Shown: positions 43,552 to 53,307, counted from the first letter of the stretch. The stretch: DNA of 64,000 bases from Mitsuaria sp. GD03876 (GCF_029840635.1 NZ_JAOCCU010000002.1:186001-250000); one strand, 5' to 3'. Numbers and translations are program-made. The notes: a model not told the origin generated them from the letters alone.

Positions 43552-44127
43552 ATGGACACCGTCATCCTGGTCAGCCGCCAGTTGCTGCTTTTCGCCCACC
43601 TCGTCGCGTTCGCGCTGGCCTTCGCCACCATCCTGCGGGAGGACCTGGCCTTGATGCGCTCGTGGCGCATCGACGTCGCGCAGCTGGAGCGCACCGGCCG
43701 GATCGTCGTGCTGCTGCTGGCCGCGCTGTGGCTGACCGGCGGCGGGCTGATCCTGCTGGACGTGGGCACCGACCTGTCGGCCTTCCTGAATCGTCCGAAG
43801 CTGATGACCAAGGTCGGCGTGGTGGCGCTGCTGACGATCAACGGCCTGCTGCTGCACACGGTCGCCTTCCCGATGCTGACCCGCCCGCAGAGCCATCCCG
43901 GCCGCGCCGCCGCCATCTGCGCGGTGCTGGGCGCGGTGAGCTCGGTGTCCTGGGGCTACGCCGCCTTCGTCGGCACCGCGCGCATCATCTCGCCGATGAT
44001 GACCCTCGAGTCCTTCCTGTCGCTGTACGTGATCGCGCTGGCCGTCGGCCTGGGCGTGGCGCTGGTGGTGGTGCGGCCGATGGTGCGCCACCTGATCCAG
44101 TCGGCCGGGAGGCCGGCCCTGGGCTGA
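43552..44127 (+). CDS. Five-helix membrane protein of unknown function
   Basis: Encodes 191 residues with about five hydrophobic helices: LLLFAHLVAFALAFATI, IVVLLLAALWLTGGGLILL, LMTKVGVVALLTINGLLLHT, AAAICAVLGAVSSVSWGYAA and YVIALAVGLGVALVVV. Histidines sit in or near helices (LFAHLV, LLLHTV), as in small cytochrome-b-like or DUF2214-type proteins; I cannot assign it firmly. CCGGAG lies 8 nt before the ATG. It lies 211 bp after the oxidase and may share its transcript. Confidence 0.75.
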   Translation: MDTVILVSRQLLLFAHLVAFALAFATILREDLALMRSWRIDVAQLERTGRIVVLLLAALWLTGGGLILLDVGTDLSAFLNRPKLMTKVGVVALLTINGLLLHTVAFPMLTRPQSHPGRAAAICAVLGAVSSVSWGYAAFVGTARIISPMMTLESFLSLYVIALAVGLGVALVVVRPMVRHLIQSAGRPALG

Positions 44128-44136
44128 GGCCCGCGA

Positions 44137-44164
44137 GGCGATGCGCGATTCCTCGCGCATCGCC
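44137..44164. terminator. Bidirectional hairpin between convergent genes
   Basis: GGCGATGCGCG and CGCGCATCGCC form a perfect 11-bp stem around a 6-nt loop, between the five-helix protein gene and the chemoreceptor gene. No T tract on either side. Confidence 0.6.
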
Positions 44165-44179
44165 GGGGAGCGTTCCGGG

Positions 44180-46114
44180 TCAGACCCGGAACTGCCCCAC
44201 CTGTTCCACCAGCCGATGCGCCTGCTCCCGCAGGCTTTCCGCGGCGGCGGTGCTTTCCTCGACGAGCGCGGCGTTCTGCTGCGTGCCCTGGTCCAGCTGG
44301 GCGACCGCGCCGTTGATGCGCGTCACGCCCTGGGACTGCTCCCGGGAGGCGGTCGAGATCTCTCCGATGATGTCGGTCACGCGCCGCACGCTGGCGACGA
44401 TGTCGCGCATCGCGTCGCCGGTGTCGCCGACGAGCTTGGCGCCGGACTCGACCCGCTCGCCGCTGGCGGTGATCAGGCCCTTGATCTGCTTGGCCGCTTC
44501 CGCGCTGCGCTGGGCGAGCTGGCGGACCTCGGCGGCGACCACCGCGAAGCCGCGGCCCTGTTCGCCGGCGCGCGCCGCCTCCACCGCGGCGTTCAGCGCC
44601 AGGATGTTGGTCTGGAACGCGATCGAGTCGATCGTGCCGATGATGTCGCCGATCTGGCGGCTGGCGGCGCTGATGTCGTCCATCGTGGTGACGACCTGCG
44701 CGACGACGTCGCCGCCGCGCTGCGCCGCGCGATCCGATTCACCGACCAGCTGATGCGCCTGCGCCGCCGAGGCCGCGGTCTGGCTCATCGAGCTGGCCAG
44801 CTCCTCCAGTGCCGAGGCGGTTTCCTGCAGGTGGCTGGCCGATTGCTCGGTGCGGGCCGACAGGTCGCGGCTGCCCGCGGCGACCTCGGCCGAGGCGGTG
44901 CCGATGCTGTCGGAGGCCTGGCGCACCTCGTTGATGGTGCGCGCGAGCTGCTGGCGCATGCGCTCGACGCCGTCGGCCAGCGCGCCGAGGTCGTCGCGCT
45001 GGTGCACGATCACCGGACGCGTCAGGTCGCCGGCGGCGACCGCGCCGACCGCTTCGTTGAGTTCCGCCAGCGGCTGGCCGACCCAGCGGCCCAGCATCCA
45101 GGTCACGCCCAGGCCCAGCAGCACGACCGTCGCCAGCATCAGGCCCCAGAGCACCCACAGCGTCGTGTTGTGCGCGGCGAGCGCCTGCGCGCGCGAGGCT
45201 TCCGCGACCACCCACCAGCCGGTCGCCTCGGACTTGCGGCCGACCGCGAACGCGTCCTGGTACTTGTCGCCGTAGACCGCCTGCACCCGCTCGAGCACGC
45301 CGTCCTGGTCCCCGGTCAGCGTCTTGACCAACTGCTCGGCCTGGTCGGCCGGCAGCAGCTCCGACAGCTTCTTGCCCTGCGCGCGCGGATGCGCCCGCAG
45401 CAGCGCGTCGGCCGGCGTCTTGCCCGGATCGAGCAGGTACAGGCCGCCGGTCTCGTAGAGCTTGACCGCGTCGGCCATGCGCACCAGTTCCTGCTGCAGG
45501 CCGCGCATGTCGAAGCCGATGTACAGGATGCCCACGACCTTGCCGCCGGCGTCCTTGATCGGCGAGTAGCGCGTCATGTACGGCACCTTGAACAGCGTGG
45601 CCGGGCCGATGTAGGTCTCGCCGGTGGACAGCTTGGCGTAGGCCGCGCCCGCGCGGTCCAGCGTCGTGCCGACGGCGCGCGAGCCGTCTTCCTTCTTCAC
45701 CGAGGTCGTGACGCGGATGAAGTCGTCGGCGCCCTTGCGCGCGAAGATCGTCGCGTTGCCGCCGGTCAGCCGGGTGAAGCGGTCCACCGCGTCGAAGTTG
45801 CCGTTGAGCTTCTGGCCGTTGAAGGCCAGCTCGCCGTCGCCCTCCAGCGTGAACGCGCCGCCGGCGAAGTCGCCGGCGAGCACGTCATAGAGCCGGTTGG
45901 CCGAATCCCGCGCCGTGCGGTCCAGCGCGTCGGCGACGCGCGCGACCGAGGCGGCCTCGGCCGACATGTAGTCCAGCGTGCGCTGCTGCGCCTGGTTGGT
46001 CAGCACCCAGGACAGGGCGCCGCAGATGACGATCAGCAGGGCCGCGATCGCGGCGCTCGACCAGAGGGAGACGCGACGGGCGACCGTCGCGCGCACGGCG
46101 TTGTTGTTGCTCAT
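44180..46114 (-). CDS. Methyl-accepting chemotaxis protein with a periplasmic Cache-type sensor
   Basis: Encodes 644 residues from the ATG at 46114. First helix [20 protein letters not shown], then a periplasmic single-Cache (Cache_3/2-like) sensor to about residue 300 with [40 protein letters not shown] and [11 protein letters not shown]. Then helix [23 protein letters not shown], and the signalling domain with the hairpin tip [20 protein letters not shown] then [20 protein letters not shown]. Glu/Gln pairs around [17 protein letters not shown] are methylation sites. No CheB-binding pentapeptide ends it (VEQVGQFRV). The ligand is likely a small organic acid for such sensors, but unproven. 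Confidence 0.93.
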   Translation of the reverse strand: MSNNNAVRATVARRVSLWSSAAIAALLIVICGALSWVLTNQAQQRTLDYMSAEAASVARVADALDRTARDSANRLYDVLAGDFAGGAFTLEGDGELAFNGQKLNGNFDAVDRFTRLTGGNATIFARKGADDFIRVTTSVKKEDGSRAVGTTLDRAGAAYAKLSTGETYIGPATLFKVPYMTRYSPIKDAGGKVVGILYIGFDMRGLQQELVRMADAVKLYETGGLYLLDPGKTPADALLRAHPRAQGKKLSELLPADQAEQLVKTLTGDQDGVLERVQAVYGDKYQDAFAVGRKSEATGWWVVAEASRAQALAAHNTTLWVLWGLMLATVVLLGLGVTWMLGRWVGQPLAELNEAVGAVAAGDLTRPVIVHQRDDLGALADGVERMRQQLARTINEVRQASDSIGTASAEVAAGSRDLSARTEQSASHLQETASALEELASSMSQTAASAAQAHQLVGESDRAAQRGGDVVAQVVTTMDDISAASRQIGDIIGTIDSIAFQTNILALNAAVEAARAGEQGRGFAVVAAEVRQLAQRSAEAAKQIKGLITASGERVESGAKLVGDTGDAMRDIVASVRRVTDIIGEISTASREQSQGVTRINGAVAQLDQGTQQNAALVEESTAAAESLREQAHRLVEQVGQFRV

Positions 46115-46179
46115 GACTGGCGGCTCCACGGCGGCGCGGAGCAGGAGTGGTGGGAGTTCTCCAGCGCGTCGCGATCGAC

Positions 46180-46206
46180 CTGTCCTTGCGCCGGATCAAA
46201 ACTTTA
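46180..46206 (-). promoter_or_regulatory. Candidate FliA (sigma-28) promoter of the chemoreceptor gene
   Basis: On the minus strand TAAAGTTT (46199-46206) equals the sigma-28 -35 consensus exactly. After an 11-nt spacer comes AAGGACAG, which matches the -10 consensus GCCGATAA only in part (3 of 8). Location, 66 nt before the ATG of a chemotaxis gene, supports it. Confidence 0.45.
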
Positions 46207-46332
46207 TGCGCTCCGGGTCGCCAGTCGCACCGTCTTGTTACCCTTTTCAAGGGTTAACCCGCAGGTATCGCGTACCCCCGTGAACTAATGCGCGGCCGCG
46301 ACACCCGCCGGGCGGTCGGTTCACGCGCACGT

Positions 46333-46386
46333 CACCCGGGCATCAGCCGGGCATCAGCCGGGCATCACCCGGGCCCCACCCGGGCC
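46333..46386. repeat. Five 11-bp tandem repeats
   Basis: Units CACCCGGGCAT, CAGCCGGGCAT, CAGCCGGGCAT, CACCCGGGCCC and CACCCGGGCC lie head to tail between the chemoreceptor gene and the Bug-protein gene. The rest of the gap 46115-46412 holds an ACCCTT/AAGGGT dyad (46240-46254) and the sigma-28-like promoter. Confidence 0.85.
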
Positions 46387-46412
46387 ACGCACTGCCGCCG
46401 GCGCCGCCGCGG

Positions 46413-47414
46413 TCAATCGGCCGTGATGCCGCGGCTGCGGATCAGCGCATGCCACTTCTGCGTCTCCGCCTGGACGAAGCGCCCCAGCGCCGCGGCGTCG
46501 CCCGGGGCGACCTCCAGGCCGAAGTCCTCCAGCCGCGCCTTGAGCTCGGGTTGGCCGAGCGCCTTCGTCAGCTCGGCGCCCAGGCGCGCCACGATCGCCT
46601 CGGGCGTGCCCTTGGGGACGAACAGGCCCTGCCAGGCGCTGACGTCGACGCCGGCGATGCCGAGCTCCTCGAAGCTGGGCACGTCGGGCAGCGCCGCGAT
46701 GCGCCGGGGCGCGAGCACCGCCAGCGCCTTGAGCTTGCCCGCGCGCAGGTGCGGCAGCGCGGCGGCGGTGTCCAGGATGCCCATCGGCACGACGCCGGCG
46801 ATCAGGTCCTGCGTCGAGAACGCGGTGCCCCGATAGGGCACGTGGACGATGTAGCTGTGGGTGCGGTCCTTGAGCAGCTCCATCGCGAGGTGGTGCGGGC
46901 TGCCGATGCCGGGCGACGCGTAGCTGTACTTGCCGGGCCTGGCCTTGACGGCCTCCAGCCACTGCTTGGCGGAGGTGAAGCCGGCGGCCGGATTGACGAC
47001 CAGCAGCAGCGGGAAGCGGGCCATCAGGCCCACCGGCGCGAAGTCCGCCGGCGCGTAGGGCAGCTTCTTGTACAGCGCGCTGTTGAAGACCATCGCGCCG
47101 TTGTCGCCGGTCAGGATCGTGTAGCCGTCGGGCGGCGACTTGGCGGCGTTGTCGGTGCCGATGATGCCGGCGGCGCCGGGCTTGTTGTCGATGACCAGCG
47201 TCTGGCCGAGCGCCTTGCCCAGCACCGGCGCCAGCTGCCGCGCGAGGAAGTCAGACCCGCCGCCGGCCGGATAGGCGACGACCCAGCGGATCGGCTTGGC
47301 CGGCCAGGTGTCCGCGCGCGCCACGGCGGGCCAGCCGAGCGCGGCGGCGGCGGCGCCGGTCGCGCTCGAGAGCAGCAGGGAACGGCGCGCGAGGTCGGTG
47401 GGGCGGACGGGCAT
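46413..47414 (-). CDS. Bug-family (TctC) tripartite tricarboxylate transporter binding protein
   Basis: Encodes 333 residues from ATG 47414, with AAGGAGA at a good distance. Leader LARRSLLLSSATGAAAAALGW may be a Tat signal. The mature part starts WPAKPIRWVVAYPAGGGSDF (the P-x-R-x-V-x-P-x-x-x-G pattern), with VIDNKPGAAGIIGTDNAAKS and ALPDVPSFEELGIAGVDVSA, all Bug landmarks. These proteins bind carboxylates in the periplasm; most in Burkholderiales are orphans without TctAB partners, as here. Ligand unknown. Confidence 0.93.
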   Translation of the reverse strand: MPVRPTDLARRSLLLSSATGAAAAALGWPAVARADTWPAKPIRWVVAYPAGGGSDFLARQLAPVLGKALGQTLVIDNKPGAAGIIGTDNAAKSPPDGYTILTGDNGAMVFNSALYKKLPYAPADFAPVGLMARFPLLLVVNPAAGFTSAKQWLEAVKARPGKYSYASPGIGSPHHLAMELLKDRTHSYIVHVPYRGTAFSTQDLIAGVVPMGILDTAAALPHLRAGKLKALAVLAPRRIAALPDVPSFEELGIAGVDVSAWQGLFVPKGTPEAIVARLGAELTKALGQPELKARLEDFGLEVAPGDAAALGRFVQAETQKWHALIRSRGITAD

Positions 47415-47486
47415 GGAACAGGTCTCCTTGGGATGCTGGCCCATCCTAGCCAGCGCCCCGCGCGAGCCCCGTCCGGAACAACCCGA

Positions 47487-48002
47487 TCAGCGCCCGTCGG
47501 CCATCGGCGCGCTGGCCGCGACGGCGGACGAGCCCGCCGAGGTCGGCGCCAGGTCGATCAGCGCGACGCGGCTGCCGACGTCGTCGCCCGAGGGCTGGTT
47601 GCGGAACGAGATCTGCATCACGTAGAGCGTGTCGCGCGCCGGGCCCTGGCACTGCAGGCTGCGCACCGCGCGGCGCACCTCGGTGTCGTAGACGCGCGGG
47701 CCGCGGTTCTGGCGGGCCTCGGTGATGGTGCTGCCGTTGAGGCGGAAGCTGACGGTGGAGACGCCCTCGATGCCTTCGATGAACTGCGCCTTGCCCAGCC
47801 GCGCGCCGAGCGTGCGCTCGATGTCGGGGCAGGTGGCGCGCACGTCGGTGCGGGCGATCTCGCCGGGGCGCCGGCCGGAGATCTCGACGCGCTCCAGGTC
47901 GTCGGGCGCGGCGCGGGCGGCGCCGGCGGCCATCACGGCGAGGAGCGCGCCGAACGTGGCGCGGACGAGGGTCGTGTGGAAGGGGCGGGTGGTCGCTTGC
48001 AT
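47487..48002 (-). CDS. Small secreted protein with a TonB-C-like fold
   Basis: Encodes 171 residues. CAGGAG lies 7 nt before the ATG. Signal peptide region LVRATFGALLAVMAAGAARA, mature start PDDLERVEISGRRPGEI. The core STVSFRLNGSTITEARQNRG, then VRRAVRSLQCQGPARDTLYV and MQISFRN, resembles the beta-alpha-beta TonB C-terminal domain of free periplasmic proteins. Two Cys (RATCPDIE, SLQCQG) could pair. No transmembrane anchor follows the signal, so it is not a classical TonB. Function unknown. Confidence 0.7.
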   Translation of the reverse strand: MQATTRPFHTTLVRATFGALLAVMAAGAARAAPDDLERVEISGRRPGEIARTDVRATCPDIERTLGARLGKAQFIEGIEGVSTVSFRLNGSTITEARQNRGPRVYDTEVRRAVRSLQCQGPARDTLYVMQISFRNQPSGDDVGSRVALIDLAPTSAGSSAVAASAPMADGR

Positions 48003-48217
48003 GTCGTGCTCCTGAGGGCTGGGAAGCCGTCGCGGTCCGCGTGCTTGGCGGTGCGTGCGATCGGTCTTTTTTCAGCGTAGGCAGCGCGGCGGCGGCGACC
48101 AAGCGCCCGGCGACCAAGCGCAGAAGGCGAGGCCCGGAGCGCGCGAAAAGCGCGACGAAATGCGCGCGGGAACGACAGGCCGGAAATCGACTTTCCCCAG
48201 TATCCATCGGGTCGAAA

Positions 48218-48229
48218 GTCATGCATGAC
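48218..48229. promoter_or_regulatory. Palindrome upstream of the secreted-protein gene
   Basis: GTCATGCATGAC is a perfect 12-bp palindrome inside an AT-flanked element, 215 bp upstream of the minus-strand start at 48002. It could be an operator; no regulator is adjacent. Confidence 0.35.
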
Positions 48230-48342
48230 CTTTGCCGTCGGCGCGCGTGACGGCACCGTGACAAGACCTGGCACCGCGGCGTGAGGCGCCCGGCCCATGA
48301 CTTCCGCGCGGCCATGCCGGAAGACACGGGTCCGCAATGGCA

Positions 48343-48376
48343 CGGGGCCCGTCGCGCCTCACGGCGCGCGGGCCCC
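48343..48376 (-). terminator. Hairpin downstream of the M13 peptidase gene
   Basis: GGGGCCCG then CGCGCC pair with GGCGCG then CGGGCCCC around a short loop, with one unpaired T. It lies 18 bp beyond the minus-strand stop. No T tract. Confidence 0.6.
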
Positions 48377-48393
48377 GCGTCGGGTCCGGCGCG

Positions 48394-50439
48394 TTACCAG
48401 ACCTGGATCGGATCGCTCGCGACCATCGCGTCGCCGGCCTTGCAGTCGAAGGCCTTGGCGAACGCCGGCATGTTGGACATCGGCGCCAGCACGCGGTACT
48501 TGCCCGGCGAATGCGGGTCGGTGCGCAGTTGGTTCAGCAGCGCGGCCTCGCGCGACTTGCCGCGCCACACCAGCGCGTTGGACAGGAAGAAGCGCTGCTC
48601 CGGCGTGAAGCCGTCGATCTTCTGCGACGCCTTGTCCGGGCCGGCGCGGCGCAGCGCGTTCTGCAGCGCGTCGAACGCGATCGGCATGCCGGCCATGTCG
48701 GAGATGTTCTCGCCCAGCGTCAGCCGTCCGTTGATCGGCGTGCCCTTGACCGGCTCGTAGCGCTCGTACAGCGCGACGACGCGGTCCGCGCGCGCCTTGT
48801 AGTGCTCGGCGTCGGCGGCGGTCCACCAGTCGTTGAGGCTGCCGATGCTGTCGAACTGGCGGCCGCGGTCGTCGAAGTGGTGGACGATCTCATGCCCGAT
48901 CACCATGCCGATGCCGCCGTAGTTGAGCGCGTCGTCGGCGTTGGCGTCGAAGAACGGCGGCTGCAGGATGCCCGCGGGGAAGGTGATCTCGTTGAGGCCG
49001 CCGGCCTGCGCGTTCACGATGTAGGGCGACATCGTCCAGCGCGTGCGGTCGCTGGGGCGGTCCAGGTCCTTGACCTGCTCGCCGTGGTACCAGGCGGCGG
49101 CGCGCAGCTGGTTGCCGGCGAAGTCCTTCGGATCCAGCGCCATGCCGTCGTAGGTCGGCCAGGTCGCCGGCGCGCCGATCTTGGGCTGCATCGCCTCGAG
49201 CTTCTCCAGCGCCTTGACCTTGGTCTCGGGGCTCATCCAGGACAGGCGCTGGATGCGCGTCTTCATCGCCGCCTTGACGTCGCCGATCAGCAGCGTGGCG
49301 CGGCGCTGCGCCTCGGGCGAGAACGCCTTGGACACGAACACCTCGCCCAGCGCCAGCCCCAGCGGATTGCCGCCGGTGCGGCCGCCGATGAGCTGGATCA
49401 CCTCCTCGTCGCGTGGCGCGCGCTGCTCCTGGCCGGCGATCGCGACGCCGCGGTAGTCGAAATCGGCGTCGGCGAAGGCCTTGGGCAGGCGCGCCGCGCT
49501 GTTCTCCAGCACCCGCATCCGCAGGTAGGCCTGCCAGGTGGCCAGCGGGATGTGCTCGGCCATCAGCGCGACGCGGGTCATGAACGCGGGTTGCGCGACG
49601 ATCAGGCGCTCGACGCCGCCGGGACGGGTCTCGCTGCGGGTCAGCGCCTTCAGGTAGGCGTCCCAGGCCAGCCCGGGCGCCTTGCCGGCCAGCTCTGGCG
49701 TCGTCATCGGGTTGTAGACCTTGAGCGGATCGCGCAGCTCCGCGCGCGGCGTGGTGGCCTCGGCCAGTTGCGCCTCGAAGCCGACCAACGCGTCCAGCAC
49801 CGCCGGCGTCGCCTCGAACCCGGCCGACGCCAGCAGCCGCTGCGCATACAGCCGGTAGGCGGCGCGCAGCTTCTTGGCGATGTCGGTGTCCTTGAAGTAG
49901 TCGTCGCGGTCGGGCAGCCCCAGGCCGGCCTGGCCCAGCGTCAGCACGTTGACGCGGGTGTTCTTCACGTCGGCGCGCACGCCGGCGCCCAGCGGCGCGG
50001 CGATGCCGACGCGGCCCAGTTGGGCCAGCACGAAGGGCAGGTCCTGGGCGGACTTCATCGACGCGATCCGGTCCAGCAGCGGCTTGACCGGCTTGAGGCC
50101 CTGGGCCTCGATCGCGGCCTGGTCCATGCCGCTGGCGTAGAAGGCGGCGGCCTGCTTCAAGCCGGGCGTCTTCTGCAGCGCGGGCCTGGCGACCAGCTCC
50201 GCCAGCGCGGCGGCCAGCGTGCGGTCGTTGTTGACCCGCAGCGCGTCGAAGCTGCCGATGCGGGTGCGGTCGGCCGGGATCTCGGCGCTGGCGACCCAGG
50301 GGCCGTTCACGTAGTCATAGAAGTCCGCGCAGGGCGGGACGTCGGGCGAGAAGCTCGCGACGTCCAGCGCGCGCGCCGGCGCGGCGGCCAGCGCGAGGGT
50401 CGAGGCGGCCGCGGCGGCGATCAGGCGTAGAGGAAACAT
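48394..50439 (-). CDS. Secreted M13-family metallopeptidase (neprilysin/PepO type)
   Basis: Encodes 681 residues. Signal peptide FPLRLIAAAAASTLALAAAP ARA, then the peptidase M13 N-terminal domain with PPCADFYDYVNGPWVASAEI. The catalytic domain has VIGHEIVHHFDDRGRQFD (HExxH) and LGENISDMAGM (ExxxD, third zinc ligand and catalytic Asp), then FFLSNALVWRGKSREAALLN and the terminal W typical of M13. NAQAGGLNEITFPAGILQPP is the substrate-binding NA-Y-like strand. It cleaves small peptides in the periplasm or outside. Divergent from a secreted subtilase across 417 bp. Confidence 0.95.
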   Translation of the reverse strand: MFPLRLIAAAAASTLALAAAPARALDVASFSPDVPPCADFYDYVNGPWVASAEIPADRTRIGSFDALRVNNDRTLAAALAELVARPALQKTPGLKQAAAFYASGMDQAAIEAQGLKPVKPLLDRIASMKSAQDLPFVLAQLGRVGIAAPLGAGVRADVKNTRVNVLTLGQAGLGLPDRDDYFKDTDIAKKLRAAYRLYAQRLLASAGFEATPAVLDALVGFEAQLAEATTPRAELRDPLKVYNPMTTPELAGKAPGLAWDAYLKALTRSETRPGGVERLIVAQPAFMTRVALMAEHIPLATWQAYLRMRVLENSAARLPKAFADADFDYRGVAIAGQEQRAPRDEEVIQLIGGRTGGNPLGLALGEVFVSKAFSPEAQRRATLLIGDVKAAMKTRIQRLSWMSPETKVKALEKLEAMQPKIGAPATWPTYDGMALDPKDFAGNQLRAAAWYHGEQVKDLDRPSDRTRWTMSPYIVNAQAGGLNEITFPAGILQPPFFDANADDALNYGGIGMVIGHEIVHHFDDRGRQFDSIGSLNDWWTAADAEHYKARADRVVALYERYEPVKGTPINGRLTLGENISDMAGMPIAFDALQNALRRAGPDKASQKIDGFTPEQRFFLSNALVWRGKSREAALLNQLRTDPHSPGKYRVLAPMSNMPAFAKAFDCKAGDAMVASDPIQVW

Positions 50440-50856
50440 GGTTATTTGTCACCAATGTGTGGCGAAAACGACAAGCCGCACAGGCTAAACGAGCCCCCTC
50501 CGACCCGCCATCGGCGCCGTCCCGCGCATGCCTTCCGGCACCCGGGCACGCCGTTCGCGCACCCCTCGCAAATCGCGCGCAAACCTTACGAATCAGGCCC
50601 TTAGCTGTAAGGAAGTGGGCGATTGACGGACCAAAGTCTGCGTTCTGACACAAAAAAGTTATAGGGGTATTCCTTCCTGTTAACTGTTGCAGGGGGGGGC
50701 GGTTGCCGCCCGGAGAGCTTCCTACACTGCGCCGCACGCTGCCTGGCAAAGACCGGTCGGCGTGCCCCACCAGAGGTGCCAACGCGCCAGGGCGTTCGGG
50801 GCTTGCGGGCGTCGGTCACCACCGGCGTCGATTGAAAAACTCTGGAGATGACAAGC
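50440..50856. other. 417-bp divergent region between two secreted-protease genes
   Basis: It must contain the promoters of both protease genes. Visible features are an AT-rich stretch (50648-50690, with a TTATAG hexamer) and a run of eight G (50692-50699) about 160 bp before the subtilase ATG. No operator-like dyad or sigma-54 site was found, and no small gene. Confidence 0.5.
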
Positions 50857-52665
50857 ATGTTGCGATTGAACAAGCTCAGCCTCGCGCTGGCTGTGGGTCT
50901 CGTCACGATGGGTTCGGCCCAGGCGGGCGTGTCGTCGGTGGATGTCGACAAGGCCCCGCGTCAAATGAGCGAACAGACGGACCGTCTGATCGTGAAGTAC
51001 AAGGACGGCAGCACCGTCGTGCAAGGGCGCCTGGGCGCCGCGGTGCAGGCCCAGTCGGTGGCCAGCGAGGCCATCGGCGCCCGCGCCGAGCGGCTGCAGC
51101 AGCTGGCCGCGCCGCTGGGCGCGAAGATGACGCTGCTGCGCCAGATGGGCACCGGCGCCCACGTGTTCAAGCTGGACCGCCGCGTGTCGCTGCAGCAGCT
51201 GCGCCAGCTGGGCGAGCAGATCAAGGCGTCCGACGCCAACGTCGAGTACGTCGAGCCCGATCGCAAGATGTACCCGATGTTCACGCCGAACGATCCGTCG
51301 TTCTCGTCCCAGTGGGACCTGGGCGACGTGAACTCCGGCATCCGGGCGCAGGCCGCCTGGGAGAAGTCGACCGGCACCGGCGTGGTGGTCGCGGTGATCG
51401 ACACCGGCTACCGGCCGCACGCGGACCTGTCGGGCCAGATCGTCGCCGGCTACGACATGATCGCGGACACCGCGGTCTCGGTGGACGGCAACGGCCGCGA
51501 CAACGACCCGAGCGACCCCGGCGACTGGTACTCGGCCAACGAGTGCCAGCCCAACGACCCGGCCTCCGACTCGAGCTGGCACGGCACGCACGTGGCCGGC
51601 ACGATCGCGGCCAAGACCAACAACGGCGTCGGCGTGGCGGGCATCGCCTTCAACGCCAAGGTCCAGCCGGTGCGCGTGCTGGGCAAGTGCGGCGGCTACA
51701 CCTCCGACATCGCCGACGGCATCACCTGGGCCTCGGGCGGCAGCGTCTCGGGCGTGCCGGCCAACGCCACGCCGGCCAAGGTGCTGAACCTGTCGCTGGG
51801 CGGCGGCGGCACCTGCGACACCACGACGCAGACGGCGATCAACGGCGCCCGCTCGCGCGGCGCCAGCGTGATCGTGGCCGCGGGCAACGAGAACCAGAAC
51901 GCGTCGAACTCCAGCCCGGCGAACTGCTCGGGCGTGGTGACCGTCGCGGCGACCGACCGCTACGGCGCGCGGGCGTACTACTCGAACTACGGCTCGATCG
52001 TGACGCTGGCCGGTCCCGGCGGCGACGTGCGCGCCAGCGCCAGCAACGGCATCCTGTCGACGCTGAACGCCGGCAAGACCACCCCGGGCGCGGACAGCTA
52101 CGCGTACTACCAGGGCACGTCGATGGCGACCCCGCACGTCGCCGGCGTCGCGGCCCTGCTGTACGCCGCCAAGCCGACAGCCACGCCGGACCAGATCAAG
52201 ACCGCGCTGACGAGCAGCGCCCGTCCGTTCACCGGCACCTGCAGCCAGTGCGGCGCCGGCATGCTGGACGCGAACGCGGCGATCGACGCGATCCTGGGCG
52301 GCGGCGGCGGTGGCGGCACGGTCGCCGAGGTCGAGCCCAACGACAGCCGCGCGGCCGCGCAGGCGATCAACGCGCCGGTCACCGTCAACGGCAGCAGCTC
52401 CAGCAGCAACACCAACGACTACTTCAAGGTCGTGCTGCCGGCCGGCAAGACGCTGAGCGCGACGCTGACCCCGGCCGCCGGCAAGGACTTCGACCTGTAC
52501 CTGCAAAGCAGCACCGGCACGCAACTGCGCGCCAGCACGAACGGCGCCGGTTCGGTCGACAGCTTCTCCTACGCGAACACCGGTTCGGCTTCGGTCACCG
52601 TGTACGTGCGGGTCCTGTACTACTCGGGCACGAGCGGCACGTACACGCTCGGCCTGAACTGGTAA
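50857..52665 (+). CDS. Secreted subtilisin-like serine protease (S8) with C-terminal PPC domain
   Basis: Encodes 602 residues. I choose ATG 50857 over ATG 50848 because GGAG (50844-50847) lies 9 nt before the former and abuts the latter. Signal peptide LSLALAVGLVTMGSAQA, inhibitor-like propeptide (DRLIVKYKDGSTVVQGRLGA, ANVEYVEPDRKMYPM), then the catalytic domain with AVIDTGYRPHADL (Asp), HGTHVAGTIA (His), AAGNEN (oxyanion Asn region) and GTSMATPHVAGVAAL (Ser). A Gly linker leads to a bacterial pre-peptidase C-terminal domain (EVEPNDSRAAAQAI, DFDLYLQSS), usually removed after type II secretion. It is an extracellular protein degrader. Confidence 0.95.
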   Translation: MLRLNKLSLALAVGLVTMGSAQAGVSSVDVDKAPRQMSEQTDRLIVKYKDGSTVVQGRLGAAVQAQSVASEAIGARAERLQQLAAPLGAKMTLLRQMGTGAHVFKLDRRVSLQQLRQLGEQIKASDANVEYVEPDRKMYPMFTPNDPSFSSQWDLGDVNSGIRAQAAWEKSTGTGVVVAVIDTGYRPHADLSGQIVAGYDMIADTAVSVDGNGRDNDPSDPGDWYSANECQPNDPASDSSWHGTHVAGTIAAKTNNGVGVAGIAFNAKVQPVRVLGKCGGYTSDIADGITWASGGSVSGVPANATPAKVLNLSLGGGGTCDTTTQTAINGARSRGASVIVAAGNENQNASNSSPANCSGVVTVAATDRYGARAYYSNYGSIVTLAGPGGDVRASASNGILSTLNAGKTTPGADSYAYYQGTSMATPHVAGVAALLYAAKPTATPDQIKTALTSSARPFTGTCSQCGAGMLDANAAIDAILGGGGGGGTVAEVEPNDSRAAAQAINAPVTVNGSSSSSNTNDYFKVVLPAGKTLSATLTPAAGKDFDLYLQSSTGTQLRASTNGAGSVDSFSYANTGSASVTVYVRVLYYSGTSGTYTLGLNW

Positions 52666-52738
52666 GGAGCCGCCCACCGATTACCACTCTCCTCGTTTGG
52701 TAAGCCGGGTGCCCTGGGCCCGAACGGGGCTCCCGTTG

Positions 52739-52773
52739 AATCCCGCCGGTGAAAGCTGGCGGGATTTTTTTTT
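52739..52773 (+). terminator. Rho-independent terminator after the subtilase gene
   Basis: AATCCCGCC / GGCGGGATT stem with a 10-nt loop that can pair further, followed by nine T. Confidence 0.92.
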
Positions 52774-52826
52774 GACCGGGCCGGTACACTGCCACCCTTG
52801 TTTTTCCAGCGTCCCGCGCGCATCCC

Positions 52827-53261
52827 ATGGCCGGCCTCGACAGCAATTCGCCGCTTCCCACCGACATCGTGGTGCACCAGCAGTCCAAGGTGCTGGAACT
52901 CGCGTTCAACGACGGCGCGCGCTTCCGCATCCCGTTCGAGCTGATGCGCGTGCGCAGCCCGTCGGCGGAGGTGCAGGGCCACGGACCCGGCCAGGAGACG
53001 CTGCAGACCGGCAAGCGCGACGTGACCATCGTCGCGGTGCAGCAGGTCGGGCATTACGCGCTGCAGCCGCTGTTCTCCGACGGCCACGAGAGCGGCCTGT
53101 TCACCTGGGCCTACCTCTACGAGCTGGGCCGCGACCAGGACCGCCTGATGCGCGAATACGAAGCCCAGCTGGCCGCCGCGGGCCTGGACCGCGACGCGCC
53201 GATGCCGGCCAAGGCCGGCGGCGGTCATGCGCACGGCGGCGGCAGCTGCGGCAGCCATTGA
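52827..53261 (+). CDS. DUF971 / GBBH-like N-terminal domain protein
   Basis: Encodes 144 residues. [40 protein letters not shown] and the ending [20 protein letters not shown] then [12 protein letters not shown] are the DUF971 pattern (as in gamma-butyrobetaine hydroxylase N-termini and ApbC-linked proteins). A Gly/His-rich tail ([14 protein letters not shown]) may bind metal. In betaproteobacteria this gene commonly sits directly before ubiE, as here (46 nt), but its role is not established. Confidence 0.9.
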   Translation: MAGLDSNSPLPTDIVVHQQSKVLELAFNDGARFRIPFELMRVRSPSAEVQGHGPGQETLQTGKRDVTIVAVQQVGHYALQPLFSDGHESGLFTWAYLYELGRDQDRLMREYEAQLAAAGLDRDAPMPAKAGGGHAHGGGSCGSH

Positions 53262-53307
53262 CCGAGCCCGTCCCCTTCGGACGCTCCCCCATTCAGCAGG
53301 ATTCCCC

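Larger units (their letters stand above)
48003..48393. other. 391-bp gap between the secreted protein and M13 peptidase genes
   Basis: The right part holds a large GC hairpin that ends the M13 peptidase transcript (listed separately). The centre holds a palindrome GTCATGCATGAC (48218-48229) flanked by AAA and TTT. Nothing else was recognised; no open frame with a credible ribosome site. Confidence 0.6.

Noticed and set aside
50692-50699. Poly-G tract as a phase-variation switch for the subtilase
   Set aside because: Eight G are about 160 bp before the start codon and not placed between recognisable promoter elements.
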